In this document: positions 35,389-44,460 of the stretch, piece by piece
How positions within the stretch are numbered: the stretch's first letter is position 1
Layout: the number at the start of each line of letters is the position of its first letter
Source: Rhizobiaceae bacterium CPCC 101076
GTDB lineage: Bacteria > Pseudomonadota > Alphaproteobacteria > Rhizobiales > Methylopilaceae
Assembly (NCBI GenBank): GCA_003347645.1
Contig: QDFX01000001.1
Coordinates: forward strand, 186,001-250,000
DNA: 64,000 nucleotides
Direction: 5' to 3'
The notes under the pieces: generated by a model
What the model was told of the DNA's origin: nothing
The model's input: only the letters and a program-made list of their open reading frames with translations
Databases searched by the model: none
Made by a program: the position numbers and the translations under genes

Positions 35389-35682
35389 ATGGCGACCTAC
35401 ATCATGCTTGCCAACTGGACCGAACAGGGCGTGCGCAAGGTTTCGGAATCGCCCGCACGTCTCGACGTCGCGAAGAAGGCGCTCGCCGATCTTGGCGGGG
35501 AGATCAAAACCTTCTTCATGACGATGGGTCACTACGACATGGTCGTTGTCTATGAGGCGCCCGACGATGAAGCCGCGGCCCGTTTTACCCTGAAGCTTGG
35601 CATGCAGGGCAATGTCAGGACGGAAACCCTGAAGGCGTTTCCCGAGCCCACCTACAGGGAGCTATTCCGCTCCCTCGGCTAG
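35389..35682 (+). CDS. GYD domain-containing protein
   Basis: 97 residues, starting at 35389 (MATYIMLANWTEQGVRKV). The diagnostic strand-turn TMGHYDMVVVYEAPDDE matches the GYD domain, a small ferredoxin-like alpha/beta fold of unknown function. The upstream frame to 35284 is antisense noise. Cytoplasmic, no signal peptide, monocistronic. Confidence 0.88.
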   Translation: MATYIMLANWTEQGVRKVSESPARLDVAKKALADLGGEIKTFFMTMGHYDMVVVYEAPDDEAAARFTLKLGMQGNVRTETLKAFPEPTYRELFRSLG

Positions 35683-35802
35683 GAACGGCAGCCGCAAAGC
35701 GGGTTCGTTTGGACAACGTTTCGGTATAGTCGCGGACCTTGAGTTCGCACGGACCCGTTCGTCTGCCGGCCTCAAGCCATAACAATGCTTGGGGAGGGCG
35801 TA

Positions 35803-36594
35803 GTGGATCTCGGATATGGCAAGCGCCGCGTACTGGTCGTCGGCGGCAGCGACGGCATCGGCAGAGCAGCGGCGTCGTTGATGATCGGCGAGGGCGCCGA
35901 CGTCGTCATCGCCTCGCGCTCCGAAAAGAACCTCCTCGCCGCGGCGGAGATGATCCACGCCGAGCGCGCCACGGTGCCGGGCCAGCTCGTCTGCGATGTC
36001 ACCCGGCCGGAAGCGGGCGCTGTGCTGGCCGAAACGGTCGACGCCCGCTGGGGCGCGCTCGACGTGCTCGTCGCGGCCGTCGGCGGCAGCGTCCGCGCCG
36101 ATTTCTCGGCACTCGACGATCAGGCCTGGCTCGACAACTACACCTTCAACATCCTGTCGACGGTGCGCGCCATCCGCTCGCTGCTGCCTTATCTGGAGAA
36201 GGGGTCGAACCCTGCGATCATCACGATGAGCGGCGCCGGCGCGAAGATGCCGTACCAGCATCAGGTCGTCTCGAATGTCCACAAGGCCGGCCTGATCGGC
36301 CTCACCAAGACGCTCGCGCTTGAACTCGCGGACAGGAACATCCGCATCAATACGATCGCGCCCGGGCGCACGCTGACCTCGCTCTGGACGAACCGCGCCG
36401 ACATGCTCGCCGCCGAGCGCGGCTCGACGCGCGAAGAGGTGCTGCAGGAATTCGCCAAGGATATTCCCCTTGGCCGCTTCGCGCAGCCGGATGAGATCGC
36501 GACAATGATCGTCTGGCTCTGCAGCCCGCTCGCGAGCTATGTCACCGGCCAGACGATCAGCGTCGACGGCGGCATTGCGCGCGGTCTGCTCTAG
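35803..36594 (+). CDS. SDR-family protein lacking the catalytic tyrosine
   Basis: 263 residues, start taken at the GTG at 35803 because GGGGAGG lies seven bases upstream; an ATG at 35785 would add six residues. The short-chain dehydrogenase fold is clear: nucleotide motif GGSDGIGRAA, the NNAG-equivalent VAAVGGS, and the C-terminal TGQTISVDGG. The YxxxK active site is altered: the Lys is in SNVHKAG, with Ser where Tyr is expected. A tyrosine exists five residues earlier in MPYQHQ. It may be a non-catalytic or atypical SDR. Substrate unknown. Confidence 0.85.
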   Translation: MDLGYGKRRVLVVGGSDGIGRAAASLMIGEGADVVIASRSEKNLLAAAEMIHAERATVPGQLVCDVTRPEAGAVLAETVDARWGALDVLVAAVGGSVRADFSALDDQAWLDNYTFNILSTVRAIRSLLPYLEKGSNPAIITMSGAGAKMPYQHQVVSNVHKAGLIGLTKTLALELADRNIRINTIAPGRTLTSLWTNRADMLAAERGSTREEVLQEFAKDIPLGRFAQPDEIATMIVWLCSPLASYVTGQTISVDGGIARGLL

Positions 36595-36669
36595 CCGTGA
36601 CGAAACCGACATTGCCGCTCTGGTGCCCACTATCGCTTAAACAAGTCGAACTGAAAGCGAACGCCCTCA

Positions 36670-36954
36670 ATGCCTGCTCCCGAAAAAGAGCCTGATCCTC
36701 CGCGCCGCGATCTCCGCGAACTCATCGTCTTCGCGCTCGTCATCACGCTGCTCGTCATGGTCGGCTCGGTGACGATCATGGGCATCGTCACGGCCGGCCT
36801 GTGCGGGTTCGATGCGAACGCCAACTGCTCGGCGGATACGATCCGGATGACGACCTTGCGCGCCACGCTCGAAATGGTGCTGCCGCCAATCGTCGGTTTC
36901 GTCGCCGCGATCGTCGGCTTTCATTTCGGCGAGAAGGCGGGACGCGGACGCTAG
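36670..36954 (+). CDS. Small two-TM membrane protein, 94 aa
   Basis: A Pro/Glu-rich cytoplasmic start (MPAPEKEPDPPRRDLRE), a membrane helix (LIVFALVITLLVMVGSVTIMG), a short loop with two cysteines (CGFDANANCSADT) and a second helix (VLPPIVGFVAAIVGFHFG). The cysteine-containing loop would be periplasmic and may hold a disulphide. No family recognised. Its stop shares a CTAG with the stop of the convergent oxidoreductase gene. Confidence 0.72.
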   Translation: MPAPEKEPDPPRRDLRELIVFALVITLLVMVGSVTIMGIVTAGLCGFDANANCSADTIRMTTLRATLEMVLPPIVGFVAAIVGFHFGEKAGRGR

Positions 36955-37814
36955 CCCCCACCGACGAGCGCGGCGATCACCTCGTCGACGCCGACCTTGC
37001 CCCTGATGGCTTCGCGACCCTCGTTGGCGAAGTCGATCCAGCCTTCGTTGAAGCCATCCAGCATGCGGATGCGGGGCAGGGGATGCTTCATGCCCTGCGA
37101 GCGGAACAGCTCCTCCCAGGTCTCGCGCGGCACCGGTTCGGTGCGTACTGGCTTGCCGAACGCCTTCGCGAATGCGTTGGCGATGTCGTTCGGTGAGACG
37201 CGGCGGGGGCCTTGCAGGTCGAAAACGCGGAGGCCTGTCCATTCCTGCTGAATGAGGTCCGCCGAAACCCAGCCGACATCCTTCGCGGCGACCATCGGGA
37301 ACGCCTTGTCGAGCGGGGTGAGGAAGCTCTGGATCATGCCGGTCTCGCGCGCCGAGGCCACGTCCCAGGCCGCGTTGTCGATGAACCAGCCCGGCCGCAG
37401 GAAGGTGACCGGCATCGGAAGCTCGCGCAGGGCGTCCTCCATCAAGGTCCGCTGCGACAGGAGATTGTCCTCCACCGCATCGGCGCCGACGGTCGACAGG
37501 CAGAGCACCCGGCCGGGCTTCGCCGCCTTCAGCGCGGTCACGACGCTGTCGATCACGGCGCGCGCTTCCGGATAACCGGGTTCGGGATCGAAGCAGGGCG
37601 GCGGCAGGATGAAAACGGCTTCGGCGCCATGGAAGGCTTCGGTGAGCGCCGCCGCATCCTCCATCTCGGCCAGCGCGATCTCGCAGCCGAGCTTTGCCCA
37701 TTCCTCGCCCTTCTTCGCATCGCGCACGACGGCGCGGAGGGGCTTGCCAGCGGCGAGCAGGGTGCGGGCGAGTTCGCCGCCGACATTGCCGGTGATTCCA
37801 GTGATCGCGTACAT
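36951..37814 (-). CDS. NmrA-like NAD(P)-binding protein
   Basis: 287 residues, starting MYAITGITGNVGGELARTL, which is the glycine-rich dinucleotide motif of the atypical SDR (NmrA/HSCARG/YtfG-like) group. The following strand ends PLRAVVRDAKKGEEWA, and GAEAVFILPPP is the usual next motif. These proteins act as NAD(P)H quinone or nitroreductases, or as redox sensors. Start at 37814. It is divergent from the LysR-type gene 111 bases away, a classic regulator-target arrangement. Confidence 0.88.
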   Translation of the reverse strand: MYAITGITGNVGGELARTLLAAGKPLRAVVRDAKKGEEWAKLGCEIALAEMEDAAALTEAFHGAEAVFILPPPCFDPEPGYPEARAVIDSVVTALKAAKPGRVLCLSTVGADAVEDNLLSQRTLMEDALRELPMPVTFLRPGWFIDNAAWDVASARETGMIQSFLTPLDKAFPMVAAKDVGWVSADLIQQEWTGLRVFDLQGPRRVSPNDIANAFAKAFGKPVRTEPVPRETWEELFRSQGMKHPLPRIRMLDGFNEGWIDFANEGREAIRGKVGVDEVIAALVGGG

Positions 37815-37924
37815 GATTTCTCTCTCGCGTTGAGACGTTGCGGGAAACTAACGCGCGAGTGATCGTTGCCGTGAGTGCCATTAAGTCATATCTTTGGTGA
37901 TTGATAATCACCGGATATTCAGCC

Positions 37925-38899
37925 ATGGCATTCGATGGGCGCGTGATCTCGAACGTTGGCGTGCTCGCCGCGATCGTCGAAGGCGGCAGCTTCGCGCGAG
38001 CCGCCGATGCGCTCGGCCTGTCGCGATCCGGCGTCAGCCGCGCGGTCTCGCGGCTGGAGGGCCGCGTCGGTGTCCGCCTTCTTGATCGCACCACGCGCGC
38101 CGTCGCGCTGACCGACGAAGGCAGGAAGCTCTATTCGGAGATCGCGCCGCTGCTGACTGGCATCGAGGACGCGGTGACGGTCACGTCCGGTTCGTCGGTC
38201 GCGGTGCGTGGCCGGCTGCGCGTCAATGTCGACGCATTCTTCTCGCGCCTCCTGTTCACGCCGCACATCGCCGATTTCCTGTCGCTCTACCCCGACCTGT
38301 CGCTCGAGCTCGTGGCGCGCGACCAGTTGGGCGATCTCGTCGGCGAGGGGTTCGACATCGCGGTCCGTTTCGGCACGCCGCCGGAATCCTCGCTCGTCTC
38401 GCGCAAGCTGCTCGACACCCGCACCATCACGGTCGCCTCGCCTGCCTATCTCGCGGCTCGCGGCATACCGGGCGAACCTTCCGATCTCGCGAGGCACACC
38501 TGCATTCAGGTTCGCGACTCGCTGACCGGGCAGCCGATCGGGGAATGGCAGTTCCGGCGAGGAAAAAAGGTGGTTCAGGTGAAGACGAGCGGCCGGCTGA
38601 TGGTCGCCGAGTTCGGCACCATGCTCGGGGCATGCCTCGGCGGCGTCGGCATAGCGCGGGTCAAGGCGATCGGCGTGCAGCACCTCATCGACCAGGGCGC
38701 GCTGGTCGAGGTTCTGCCGAACTGGCTCGGCGACAGTTTCCCGCTTTACGCGCTCTATCCCTCGCGCCATCTGCCGCCGGCAAAAGTGCGGGCCTTCATC
38801 GATTTCGTGCAGTCGCGGCTCGTCGAAACAGAGACCGCGATTGACGTTCCCTTCGCCGAATACCCCAACATATTGAGGAACCACGCCTCCCTGTCGTGA
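37925..38899 (+). CDS. LysR-family transcriptional regulator
   Basis: 324 residues, start at 37925 (MAFDGRVISNVGVLAAIVEGG). N-terminal winged HTH (SFARAADALGLSRSGVSRAVSRLE) followed by the substrate-binding domain (RLRVNVDAFFSRLLF ... VRFGTPPESSLVSRKL), of the subgroup related to PgaA/DmlR. Divergent from the NmrA-like gene, with the shared ~110-base region as the probable operator. Ligand unknown. Confidence 0.92.
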   Translation: MAFDGRVISNVGVLAAIVEGGSFARAADALGLSRSGVSRAVSRLEGRVGVRLLDRTTRAVALTDEGRKLYSEIAPLLTGIEDAVTVTSGSSVAVRGRLRVNVDAFFSRLLFTPHIADFLSLYPDLSLELVARDQLGDLVGEGFDIAVRFGTPPESSLVSRKLLDTRTITVASPAYLAARGIPGEPSDLARHTCIQVRDSLTGQPIGEWQFRRGKKVVQVKTSGRLMVAEFGTMLGACLGGVGIARVKAIGVQHLIDQGALVEVLPNWLGDSFPLYALYPSRHLPPAKVRAFIDFVQSRLVETETAIDVPFAEYPNILRNHASLS

Positions 38900-38992
38900 G
38901 TTTGCTTGTCATGACGGAACGGATCGAAAGGTCCGTTTCTTCCGAGGCAACGTCCGCGTGAGTAATCGCGCGCTCAACCAGGAGGTAACACC

Positions 38993-39175
38993 ATGCTCGG
39001 CTGGGCTCTCACCTTTCTCATCGTTGCGCTGATCGCGGCGGCGTTCGGTTTCGGTGGTCTTGCCGGCACGGCGATCGAGATCGCGAAGGTCATTTTCTTC
39101 ATCGCGATCGTTCTGTTCGTGCTGTCGGCCGTGTTCGGCTTCATGCGCGGCCGTACCGGCCCGCCGATTGCCTGA
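38993..39175 (+). CDS. DUF1328 small membrane protein
   Basis: 60 residues with two membrane helices ([21 protein letters not shown] and [20 protein letters not shown]), the classic DUF1328/YtjA layout, preceded by AGGAGGTAA. These very small inner-membrane proteins are often induced by envelope or osmotic stress; function unknown. Followed by a strong terminator. Confidence 0.92.
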   Translation: MLGWALTFLIVALIAAAFGFGGLAGTAIEIAKVIFFIAIVLFVLSAVFGFMRGRTGPPIA

Positions 39176-39195
39176 CACAGTTTGCTCCTAATCAG

Positions 39196-39225
39196 AAAGC
39201 CCGCATCACCAGTGCGGGCTTTTTG
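39196..39225 (+). terminator. Rho-independent terminator
   Basis: Hairpin AAAGCCCGCA-TCACCAG-TGCGGGCTTT followed by a T-run, between the DUF1328 gene and the hydrolase gene. Confidence 0.9.
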
Positions 39226-39246
39226 CTGTGACGACGGAGAACCTCA

Positions 39247-40122
39247 ATGGACCAGCGGATCATCGATCTCTACGACCGCTTCACGCACGGCCAAATCTCG
39301 CGCCGGGAGTTTATGGACGGCCTCGGACGGCTGGCGGGTTCCACCGCCGCCGCGACCGCTCTGCTTCCGGTCCTCACCAACAATTACGCTCAGGCGGCCA
39401 TCGTCGCGCCGGAAGACGAGCGCATCGAGACCCGCCGCGTCTCCTATCCCGCGCCGGGCGGCGCCATCTCCGGCTATCTGGTTCGCCTCAAGGGCGCCGA
39501 CGCCAAGCGTCCGGCCGTCATCGTCATCCATGAGAACCGCGGTCTCAATCCGCATATCGAGGACGTGACCCGCCGTATCGCGCTTGAGGGCTTCCTTGCC
39601 TTCGCGCCGGACCTCCTGACGCTCGCCGGCGGCACGCCGACCAATGAGGACGAGGCGCGTGACAAGATCGCCAAGCTGAAATCCGAGGATACCGTTGCCC
39701 AGCTCGTGGCCTGTGTCACCTTCCTGAAGGCCCACCCGATGTCGACCGGCAAGGTCGGCGCGGTCGGCTTCTGCTGGGGCGGCGGCAAGGTCAATGAACT
39801 GGCCGCCGCGTCGCCGGAGCTCGACGCCGGTGTCGCCTATTACGGGATGCAGATTCCAGCCGACAAGGTTTCGGCGATTAAGGCGCCGCTCCTGCTCCAC
39901 TACGCTGGGCTCGACGAGCGCATAAATGCCGGCATGGAGGCTTACAGGAAGGCGCTGACCGACCAGGGCAAGACCTTCGAGATATTCGTCTACGATGGTG
40001 TCAATCATGCCTTCAATAACGACACCAACGCCACCCGCTACGACAAGGCGGCGGCCGACCTCGCCTGGGGCCGCACCGTCACCTTCCTGAAGAAATACGC
40101 GGGAGAGCCGCCGGCCGGTTAA
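39247..40122 (+). CDS. Dienelactone hydrolase-family protein with Tat-like signal
   Basis: 291 residues. The N-terminus carries a twin-arginine-like segment (ISRREFMDGLGRLAG) followed by a hydrophobic stretch and a cleavage site near YAQA, so the enzyme is probably exported folded. The alpha/beta-hydrolase core has the nucleophile Cys in GFCWGGG, the family feature of dienelactone hydrolase, and the His in DGVNHAFNND; the Asp is in LHYAGLDERIN. Family members hydrolyse lactones or esters; a periplasmic location and Cys nucleophile match the YghX/DlhH group. Substrate unknown. Confidence 0.88.
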   Translation: MDQRIIDLYDRFTHGQISRREFMDGLGRLAGSTAAATALLPVLTNNYAQAAIVAPEDERIETRRVSYPAPGGAISGYLVRLKGADAKRPAVIVIHENRGLNPHIEDVTRRIALEGFLAFAPDLLTLAGGTPTNEDEARDKIAKLKSEDTVAQLVACVTFLKAHPMSTGKVGAVGFCWGGGKVNELAAASPELDAGVAYYGMQIPADKVSAIKAPLLLHYAGLDERINAGMEAYRKALTDQGKTFEIFVYDGVNHAFNNDTNATRYDKAAADLAWGRTVTFLKKYAGEPPAG

Positions 40123-40751
40123 GGCAGCGGCAGGTTAAGCCAGGTCGACAGGCCGTCGAGAACCTCGCTGACGGCGACGGCGGCGAGGATCGTGCCCATA
40201 ACGCGGCTGATCACACTCGTGCCTGCCGTACCGATCAGATTCTCAATCTTCTCGGCGACGAGGAACAGGCCGAGCTGAATCAGGAGAACGACGATCAGCA
40301 CGATCACGGTCAGCGCCTGATCATCGATGCGGTGCCGTGAATCGTCGGTCAGCAGGACGACAGCGAGCATTGCGCCTGGACTGGCGATCGCCGGGATCGC
40401 GAGTGGGAACACCGCCGCCTGCCGTGGCGACTGCTTGGCGAGGTTCTCGTCCTCCGCGACCTCCGACGGGCCGAAGATCATGCTAAGCGCGAACAGGAAC
40501 AGCACGATGCCGCCAGAGATCTGGAAGGCGGTCAGCGGCACGCCCATGCCGGCCAGGATGAATTGCCCGCCGACGATGAAGAACAGAAGCACGAAGAAGG
40601 CGACGAGCACCGCATGTACGGCGACCGTCCGCCGCTCTTCCGGCGGCCGCATCGCGGCGACGGCGAGAAAGACGGGCAGTGAACCGAGTGGGTCGATGAC
40701 CACCGCGAGGGTGAGGAATTCGCTGAACTTGTCCTGAAGGACCGCGAGCAT
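40119..40751 (-). CDS. MarC-family integral membrane protein
   Basis: 210 residues with six predicted membrane helices and the family opening LTLAVVIDPLGSLPVFLAV. Once thought to export antibiotics, the family has no established function. The ATG at 40751 overlaps the hisG stop by four bases (ATGA), so marC is the distal gene of the hisZ-hisG-marC operon. Its stop shares TTAA with the convergent hydrolase gene stop. Confidence 0.92.
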   Translation of the reverse strand: MLAVLQDKFSEFLTLAVVIDPLGSLPVFLAVAAMRPPEERRTVAVHAVLVAFFVLLFFIVGGQFILAGMGVPLTAFQISGGIVLFLFALSMIFGPSEVAEDENLAKQSPRQAAVFPLAIPAIASPGAMLAVVLLTDDSRHRIDDQALTVIVLIVVLLIQLGLFLVAEKIENLIGTAGTSVISRVMGTILAAVAVSEVLDGLSTWLNLPLP

Positions 40752-41731
40752 CAACGCGGGCCGAGCGCCGCCAGCAGGCGCTCGTTGAGCGGGTTTGTCG
40801 ACTGGAACACGTCGTCGAGGTCCGTCGTCGCAACGGTGTCCGCACCCTGCGCCATCAGCCAGTCCGCAATGGGATAGATCGCCGACTTTGGCACGTGCAG
40901 GACGAGCGGACCATCGGCCGATATGCCAAACGGGGCGACGGCTCCGAACTGCTCGCCCGCGAGTTTCACGATCATTGCCCGATCGCCCTTCGGCAGGGCC
41001 TTCACCTCCTGCACCGCGCGGGCGCGGGCGGCGGCGCCGAGGCGTGCCAGGATCGCGCGGGCGGCGGAGAGGGCGGTGGGGTTCCAGTCGGCGCGGAGCG
41101 AGGCGACCAGATTGGCCTCGCTCTTCAGGATCAGACCGTCGTCCAGAACCTTCAGCGCGTTGGCGGCGAGAGTCGAACCCGTCGTCGTGATGTCGACGAT
41201 GACGTCGGCCGTGCCGGAAGCTGGCGCGCCCTCGGTCGCGCCGAGGCTCTCGACGATGCGGTAATCGCCGAGCCCGTTCTGCGCGAAGAAGCTTCGCGTC
41301 AGCGTGATGTATTTCGTCGCCACGCGCAGCGGCCGGCCGAGGCGGCTGCGGAAGCGCGTCGCGACATCGTCGAGGTCGGCCATGGTGCGGACGTCGATCC
41401 AGGCCTGCGGCACGGCGATGACCACCGAGGCGGGACCGAAGCCGAGCGGCGCGAGGAGAAGCACCCGCGTGTCGGCCTGCGGAACCTGTTCACGGATCAG
41501 GTCCTCGCCGGTCACGCCGAGATGGACGTTGCCGAGGCTCAGTTCCTTGGCGATCTCCGAGGCCGAGAGGAACAGCACCCGCGCCGATGGAAGCCCCGCG
41601 ACCGTGCCGCGATAGTCGCGCGAGCCGCGCGGCTGCATCAGCGGCAGGCCGGCTTGGGCAAAGAAGGCGAAGGCGTTTTCCTGGAGCCGGCCCTTGGACG
41701 GTACGGCAAGAAGCAGCGGTTCGTCGCTCAT
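40751..41731 (-). CDS. hisG: ATP phosphoribosyltransferase, long type
   Basis: 326 residues. HisG catalyses the first step of histidine biosynthesis, joining ATP and PRPP. The PRPP-binding loop is [19 protein letters not shown]-terminal extension (~residues 225-326) is present, as in the long HisG form, although the operon also encodes HisZ, the regulatory partner of the short form. This pairing is seen in Rhizobiales. The start overlaps the hisZ stop by four bases, so translation is coupled and the two proteins probably form a complex. Confidence 0.95.
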   Translation of the reverse strand: MSDEPLLLAVPSKGRLQENAFAFFAQAGLPLMQPRGSRDYRGTVAGLPSARVLFLSASEIAKELSLGNVHLGVTGEDLIREQVPQADTRVLLLAPLGFGPASVVIAVPQAWIDVRTMADLDDVATRFRSRLGRPLRVATKYITLTRSFFAQNGLGDYRIVESLGATEGAPASGTADVIVDITTTGSTLAANALKVLDDGLILKSEANLVASLRADWNPTALSAARAILARLGAAARARAVQEVKALPKGDRAMIVKLAGEQFGAVAPFGISADGPLVLHVPKSAIYPIADWLMAQGADTVATTDLDDVFQSTNPLNERLLAALGPR

Positions 41732-42879
41732 GCCGCGGCCTCCTCGATGCGCTCGACGAAGATGGCGCAGCCGACCGCCGGCACCGGGGCCGCGGCGCCA
41801 AGGGTCTGCAGCAGGTTGTCGTAGCGGCCGCCGCCGATCAGCGCGCCCATGCCCTTCAGGCGCGGCACGCGGAATTCGAAGGTGAGGCCAGTGTAGTAAT
41901 CGAGCTGGCGGCCGAATGAGGTGGCGAAGCTCATGCCTGCCACGTCGAGACCGCGCTCCGCCATTTCCTCGTTTCGCTTCTCGAACGAGTCGAGCGCCTG
42001 GCGAAGCTCGCGGTCGTCGGATGCCGAGATCGCACCCGACAGTCGCGCCTCGACGAGCAGCGCGCGGATCTCGCCGATCGCCGTGACGGGGTCGCTCTCG
42101 ATGGTTAGGAAGGCGGTCAGCGCCTCATGCGTCGGCTCCGGCAGCGAGGCCGAGGCGCGCAGCCGTGCCTGTTCGAGGAAGCGCTCGGCGATGTCGCCCG
42201 CGGTCCGCCCGCCGACCTGGCTGATGCCCGCGATCGACAGCATGTCCTCGACCACGGCCTTCGCCGCTTTCGGGTCCGCGCCGTCGAGTGCGGCAAGGAA
42301 GGCGGTGTGGTCGCCGTTTCCGACCGGGGAGGGGGCAAGGCTCGCGAGATCGCGGCCGAGCCCGCCTTGGCGCGCCACGTCGCGCACCAGGCGGCGGCGC
42401 CACGGCGCGGGAATTTCCAGCGCGTCGATGAAGGCGTTGAACAGCGCGCGGTCTCCGAGCCTCAGCTCAATGCCCTCCACGCCGTAGAATTCGAGCGCCT
42501 CGGCCGAGCGGGCGAGGATTTCGGCATCGGCGGCCTCGCGGTCCTTGCGGCCGAAGATCTCCATCCCGGCCTGCAGGAATTCGCCACCGCCCTGTTCGCG
42601 GTGGCGGAACACCGGGCCGAGATAGCAATAGGCGGCCTCCGCCTCGGGCCTGCCGGCCTCGATGTGCTGGCGCGCGGTCGGGATCGTCAGATCGGGACGC
42701 AGGCAAAGCTCGTTGCCCTCGGCGTCCGCCGTCAGGAACATGCGGCGGCGCAGGTCCTCGCCGGAAACGTCGATGAAGGCCGCGGCCGGCTGCAGGATCG
42801 GCGGCTCGACGCGCGCATAGCCGTTCTTCGCGAGAATCGCGACGAGCTGGGCGGCTTTCTGGCTGGCGGGCGAGGGCAT
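41728..42879 (-). CDS. hisZ: ATP phosphoribosyltransferase regulatory subunit HisZ
   Basis: 383 residues from the ATG at 42879 ([20 protein letters not shown]). HisZ is a HisRS paralogue without aminoacylation activity that activates HisG. Class II motifs are recognisable: motif 1 region [12 protein letters not shown], motif 2 [21 protein letters not shown] and GLTFEFRV in place of the HisRS GLVYYTG region. The long frame extending to 43008 overlaps the divergent small gene and is not used. It heads the hisZ-hisG-marC operon. Confidence 0.93.
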   Translation of the reverse strand: MPSPASQKAAQLVAILAKNGYARVEPPILQPAAAFIDVSGEDLRRRMFLTADAEGNELCLRPDLTIPTARQHIEAGRPEAEAAYCYLGPVFRHREQGGGEFLQAGMEIFGRKDREAADAEILARSAEALEFYGVEGIELRLGDRALFNAFIDALEIPAPWRRRLVRDVARQGGLGRDLASLAPSPVGNGDHTAFLAALDGADPKAAKAVVEDMLSIAGISQVGGRTAGDIAERFLEQARLRASASLPEPTHEALTAFLTIESDPVTAIGEIRALLVEARLSGAISASDDRELRQALDSFEKRNEEMAERGLDVAGMSFATSFGRQLDYYTGLTFEFRVPRLKGMGALIGGGRYDNLLQTLGAAAPVPAVGCAIFVERIEEAAA

Positions 42880-43016
42880 TGAGGGATGGCCGAATGTCAG
42901 GTCGGCGCTGTCTAGCAATGTCGCGCGCGCTAGGCGAGGGCTTTTCGCCAACATGACGAATGGTCGATCGAAAGGCGGCTGGCGCTCCGGCGCTGACGGC
43001 GCTACCAAATCGCGCC

Positions 43017-43289
43017 ATGGGTCTCTTCAGCCTCGGCCGCCGCCGCGACAGCGAAACCGCCATTACCTCCAGGCACATCGCCGGGCAGGTCCGCACCGTG
43101 CTTCAGCTCGGTGAGGACGATGCCGTCACAGTCAGTCAGATTGACTGCGGCGATCCCGCCTGCGCCGGCGGAGCGGAGACGGTGATCCTGGTGATGCGCA
43201 AGGGCCATAAGACGCGCGCTGCGAAGATCTCGAAGGCGATGTCATTCGTTGCTGATGAGGACGTGGCCGAGGCGGTGCGGCTTCTGTGA
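43017..43289 (+). CDS. Conserved hypothetical protein, 90 aa
   Basis: 90 residues starting MGLFSLGRRRDSE. It has a Cys pair in the motif DCGDPACAGGAETVILVMRKG, suggesting a metal or disulphide site; other parts are helical (AISKAMSFVADEDVAEAV-like KISKAMSFVADEDVAEAV). No signal peptide. I do not recognise a family, but the motif IDCGDPGC.GAETIILVM is one I associate with small conserved proteins next to nitrate or histidine genes in alphaproteobacteria. It is divergent from hisZ. Confidence 0.72.
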   Translation: MGLFSLGRRRDSETAITSRHIAGQVRTVLQLGEDDAVTVSQIDCGDPACAGGAETVILVMRKGHKTRAAKISKAMSFVADEDVAEAVRLL

Positions 43290-43292
43290 AAG

Positions 43293-43430
43293 CGTGTCCC
43301 GGGGCGCGAAGCGAGCCCGGGACCCATAGCCCCCGCGCAGATGATTTCTTCCGGCGTTCGCAGCCCGCCATCTTAATGTCGCTGCGGAAGTATGTGTCCC
43401 GGGCTCACGCTCCGCGTGCCCGGGACACAC
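43293..43430. repeat. Palindromic intergenic repeat, family D, copy 1
   Basis: Two hairpins, TGTCCCGGGGCGCGAAGCGAGCCCGGGA and TGTCCCGGGCTCACGCTCCGCGTGCCCGGGACA, separated by ~80 bases. A single half copy of the same unit (GTGTCCCGGGC...GCGCCCCGGACAC) is at 45931-45964. This fills most of the 235-base gap between the 90-aa ORF and the PAP2 gene. Confidence 0.8.
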
Positions 43431-43524
43431 TTCCCGCGAATCCACAGCCCGAGCTCGCAACCGTCACGAGTCCGTCACCCCCTGGGCCCTATGGCAGATC
43501 GGTGATTGCTGGCTGGGGGTTGGC

Positions 43525-44460
43525 ATGAGCGATGGCGTCTGGGGTGCGCCGTCTTCGGTCTCACCGAAGGCGCTTGGAATGCAGGCGGCGGATGCGTTCC
43601 GCGGCAGCCTCCGTGCCTGTTCCGGCCATGTCGCCCGTAATGCCGGCCGCGCCCGTTCCTTCCTGCGCGAGCGGAGCCGCGACCCCCGCTTCCGCCTGAT
43701 CCCCTACGACACCTGCCGCATCGTCAACGCGCTGGCGGCTTTCGCCACCGTGCTCGGCCTGATCATGCTGGTCCTCGATCCTCAGCTGAAGGCCTGGCAG
43801 AGCTCGATCCCGAAGGCCCTGATGCCGGCCTTCCGGCTCTTTAACGAAATCGGGAAGTGCGAGTGGACGCTGATGGGTTGCGCCGCCTTCGTCCTGCTCA
43901 GCCTTGTGCGCGATCTTCGCGCGACATGCCCGCGCAAATGCCGCCATCATTGGCTTCGCGCCGCGACGGCGACCTATGTCTTCGTTTCGGTCGCGTTCGC
44001 GGGTGTCGTCGCGGCTGCGCTGAAATATGCGATCGGCCGCGCTCGACCGAGCGAGTTCGCCGACGTCGGCTCGCTATCCTTCAACTTCCTATCCTCGAAT
44101 GCGAGCTGGGCGAGCTTCCCGTCCGGCCACTCGACCTCGATCATGGCCTTCGCCGTCGCGGTCGCGCTGCTGATGCCGCGCCTGCGCGTCGCCTGCATCA
44201 CCGCTGGTTTCTGGATCGCCTTCGCGCGGCTGGCGACCGGAGCGCACTATCCCTCGGACGTCGTCGCCGGCTGTGCGCTCGGTGCTCTGGTGTCGTGGCT
44301 GCTGGCGCGCAAGCTCGCGCGTCACCGGCTGGTCTTCCGGTTCGACAATCAGGGTTCGCTGGTCGCGGCGAAGCTCGGAAAGTCGTTTGCGGGCGAACTT
44401 CTCAGTACCGCGCCAGCATCTCCCGCACGGTCTCGACGAGCTTCGCTTCCGGCACGGTGA
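43525..44460 (+). CDS. PAP2-family membrane phosphatase
   Basis: 311 residues with several membrane helices. The three PAP2 motifs are intact: [17 protein letters not shown] and [15 protein letters not shown]. These enzymes dephosphorylate lipids such as undecaprenyl pyrophosphate or phosphatidic acid at the membrane. The last ~20 codons run into the 3' end of the convergent hisS gene (59-bp overlap, 44402-44460), so the C-terminal tail is encoded in hisS antisense sequence. Substrate unknown. Confidence 0.9.
   Translation: MSDGVWGAPSSVSPKALGMQAADAFRGSLRACSGHVARNAGRARSFLRERSRDPRFRLIPYDTCRIVNALAAFATVLGLIMLVLDPQLKAWQSSIPKALMPAFRLFNEIGKCEWTLMGCAAFVLLSLVRDLRATCPRKCRHHWLRAATATYVFVSVAFAGVVAAALKYAIGRARPSEFADVGSLSFNFLSSNASWASFPSGHSTSIMAFAVAVALLMPRLRVACITAGFWIAFARLATGAHYPSDVVAGCALGALVSWLLARKLARHRLVFRFDNQGSLVAAKLGKSFAGELLSTAPASPARSRRASLPAR

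Noticed and set aside
42960-43016. N-terminal extension of the 90-aa ORF next to hisZ
   Set aside because: The extra residues overlap the divergent promoter region; the ATG at 43017 gives a compact start.
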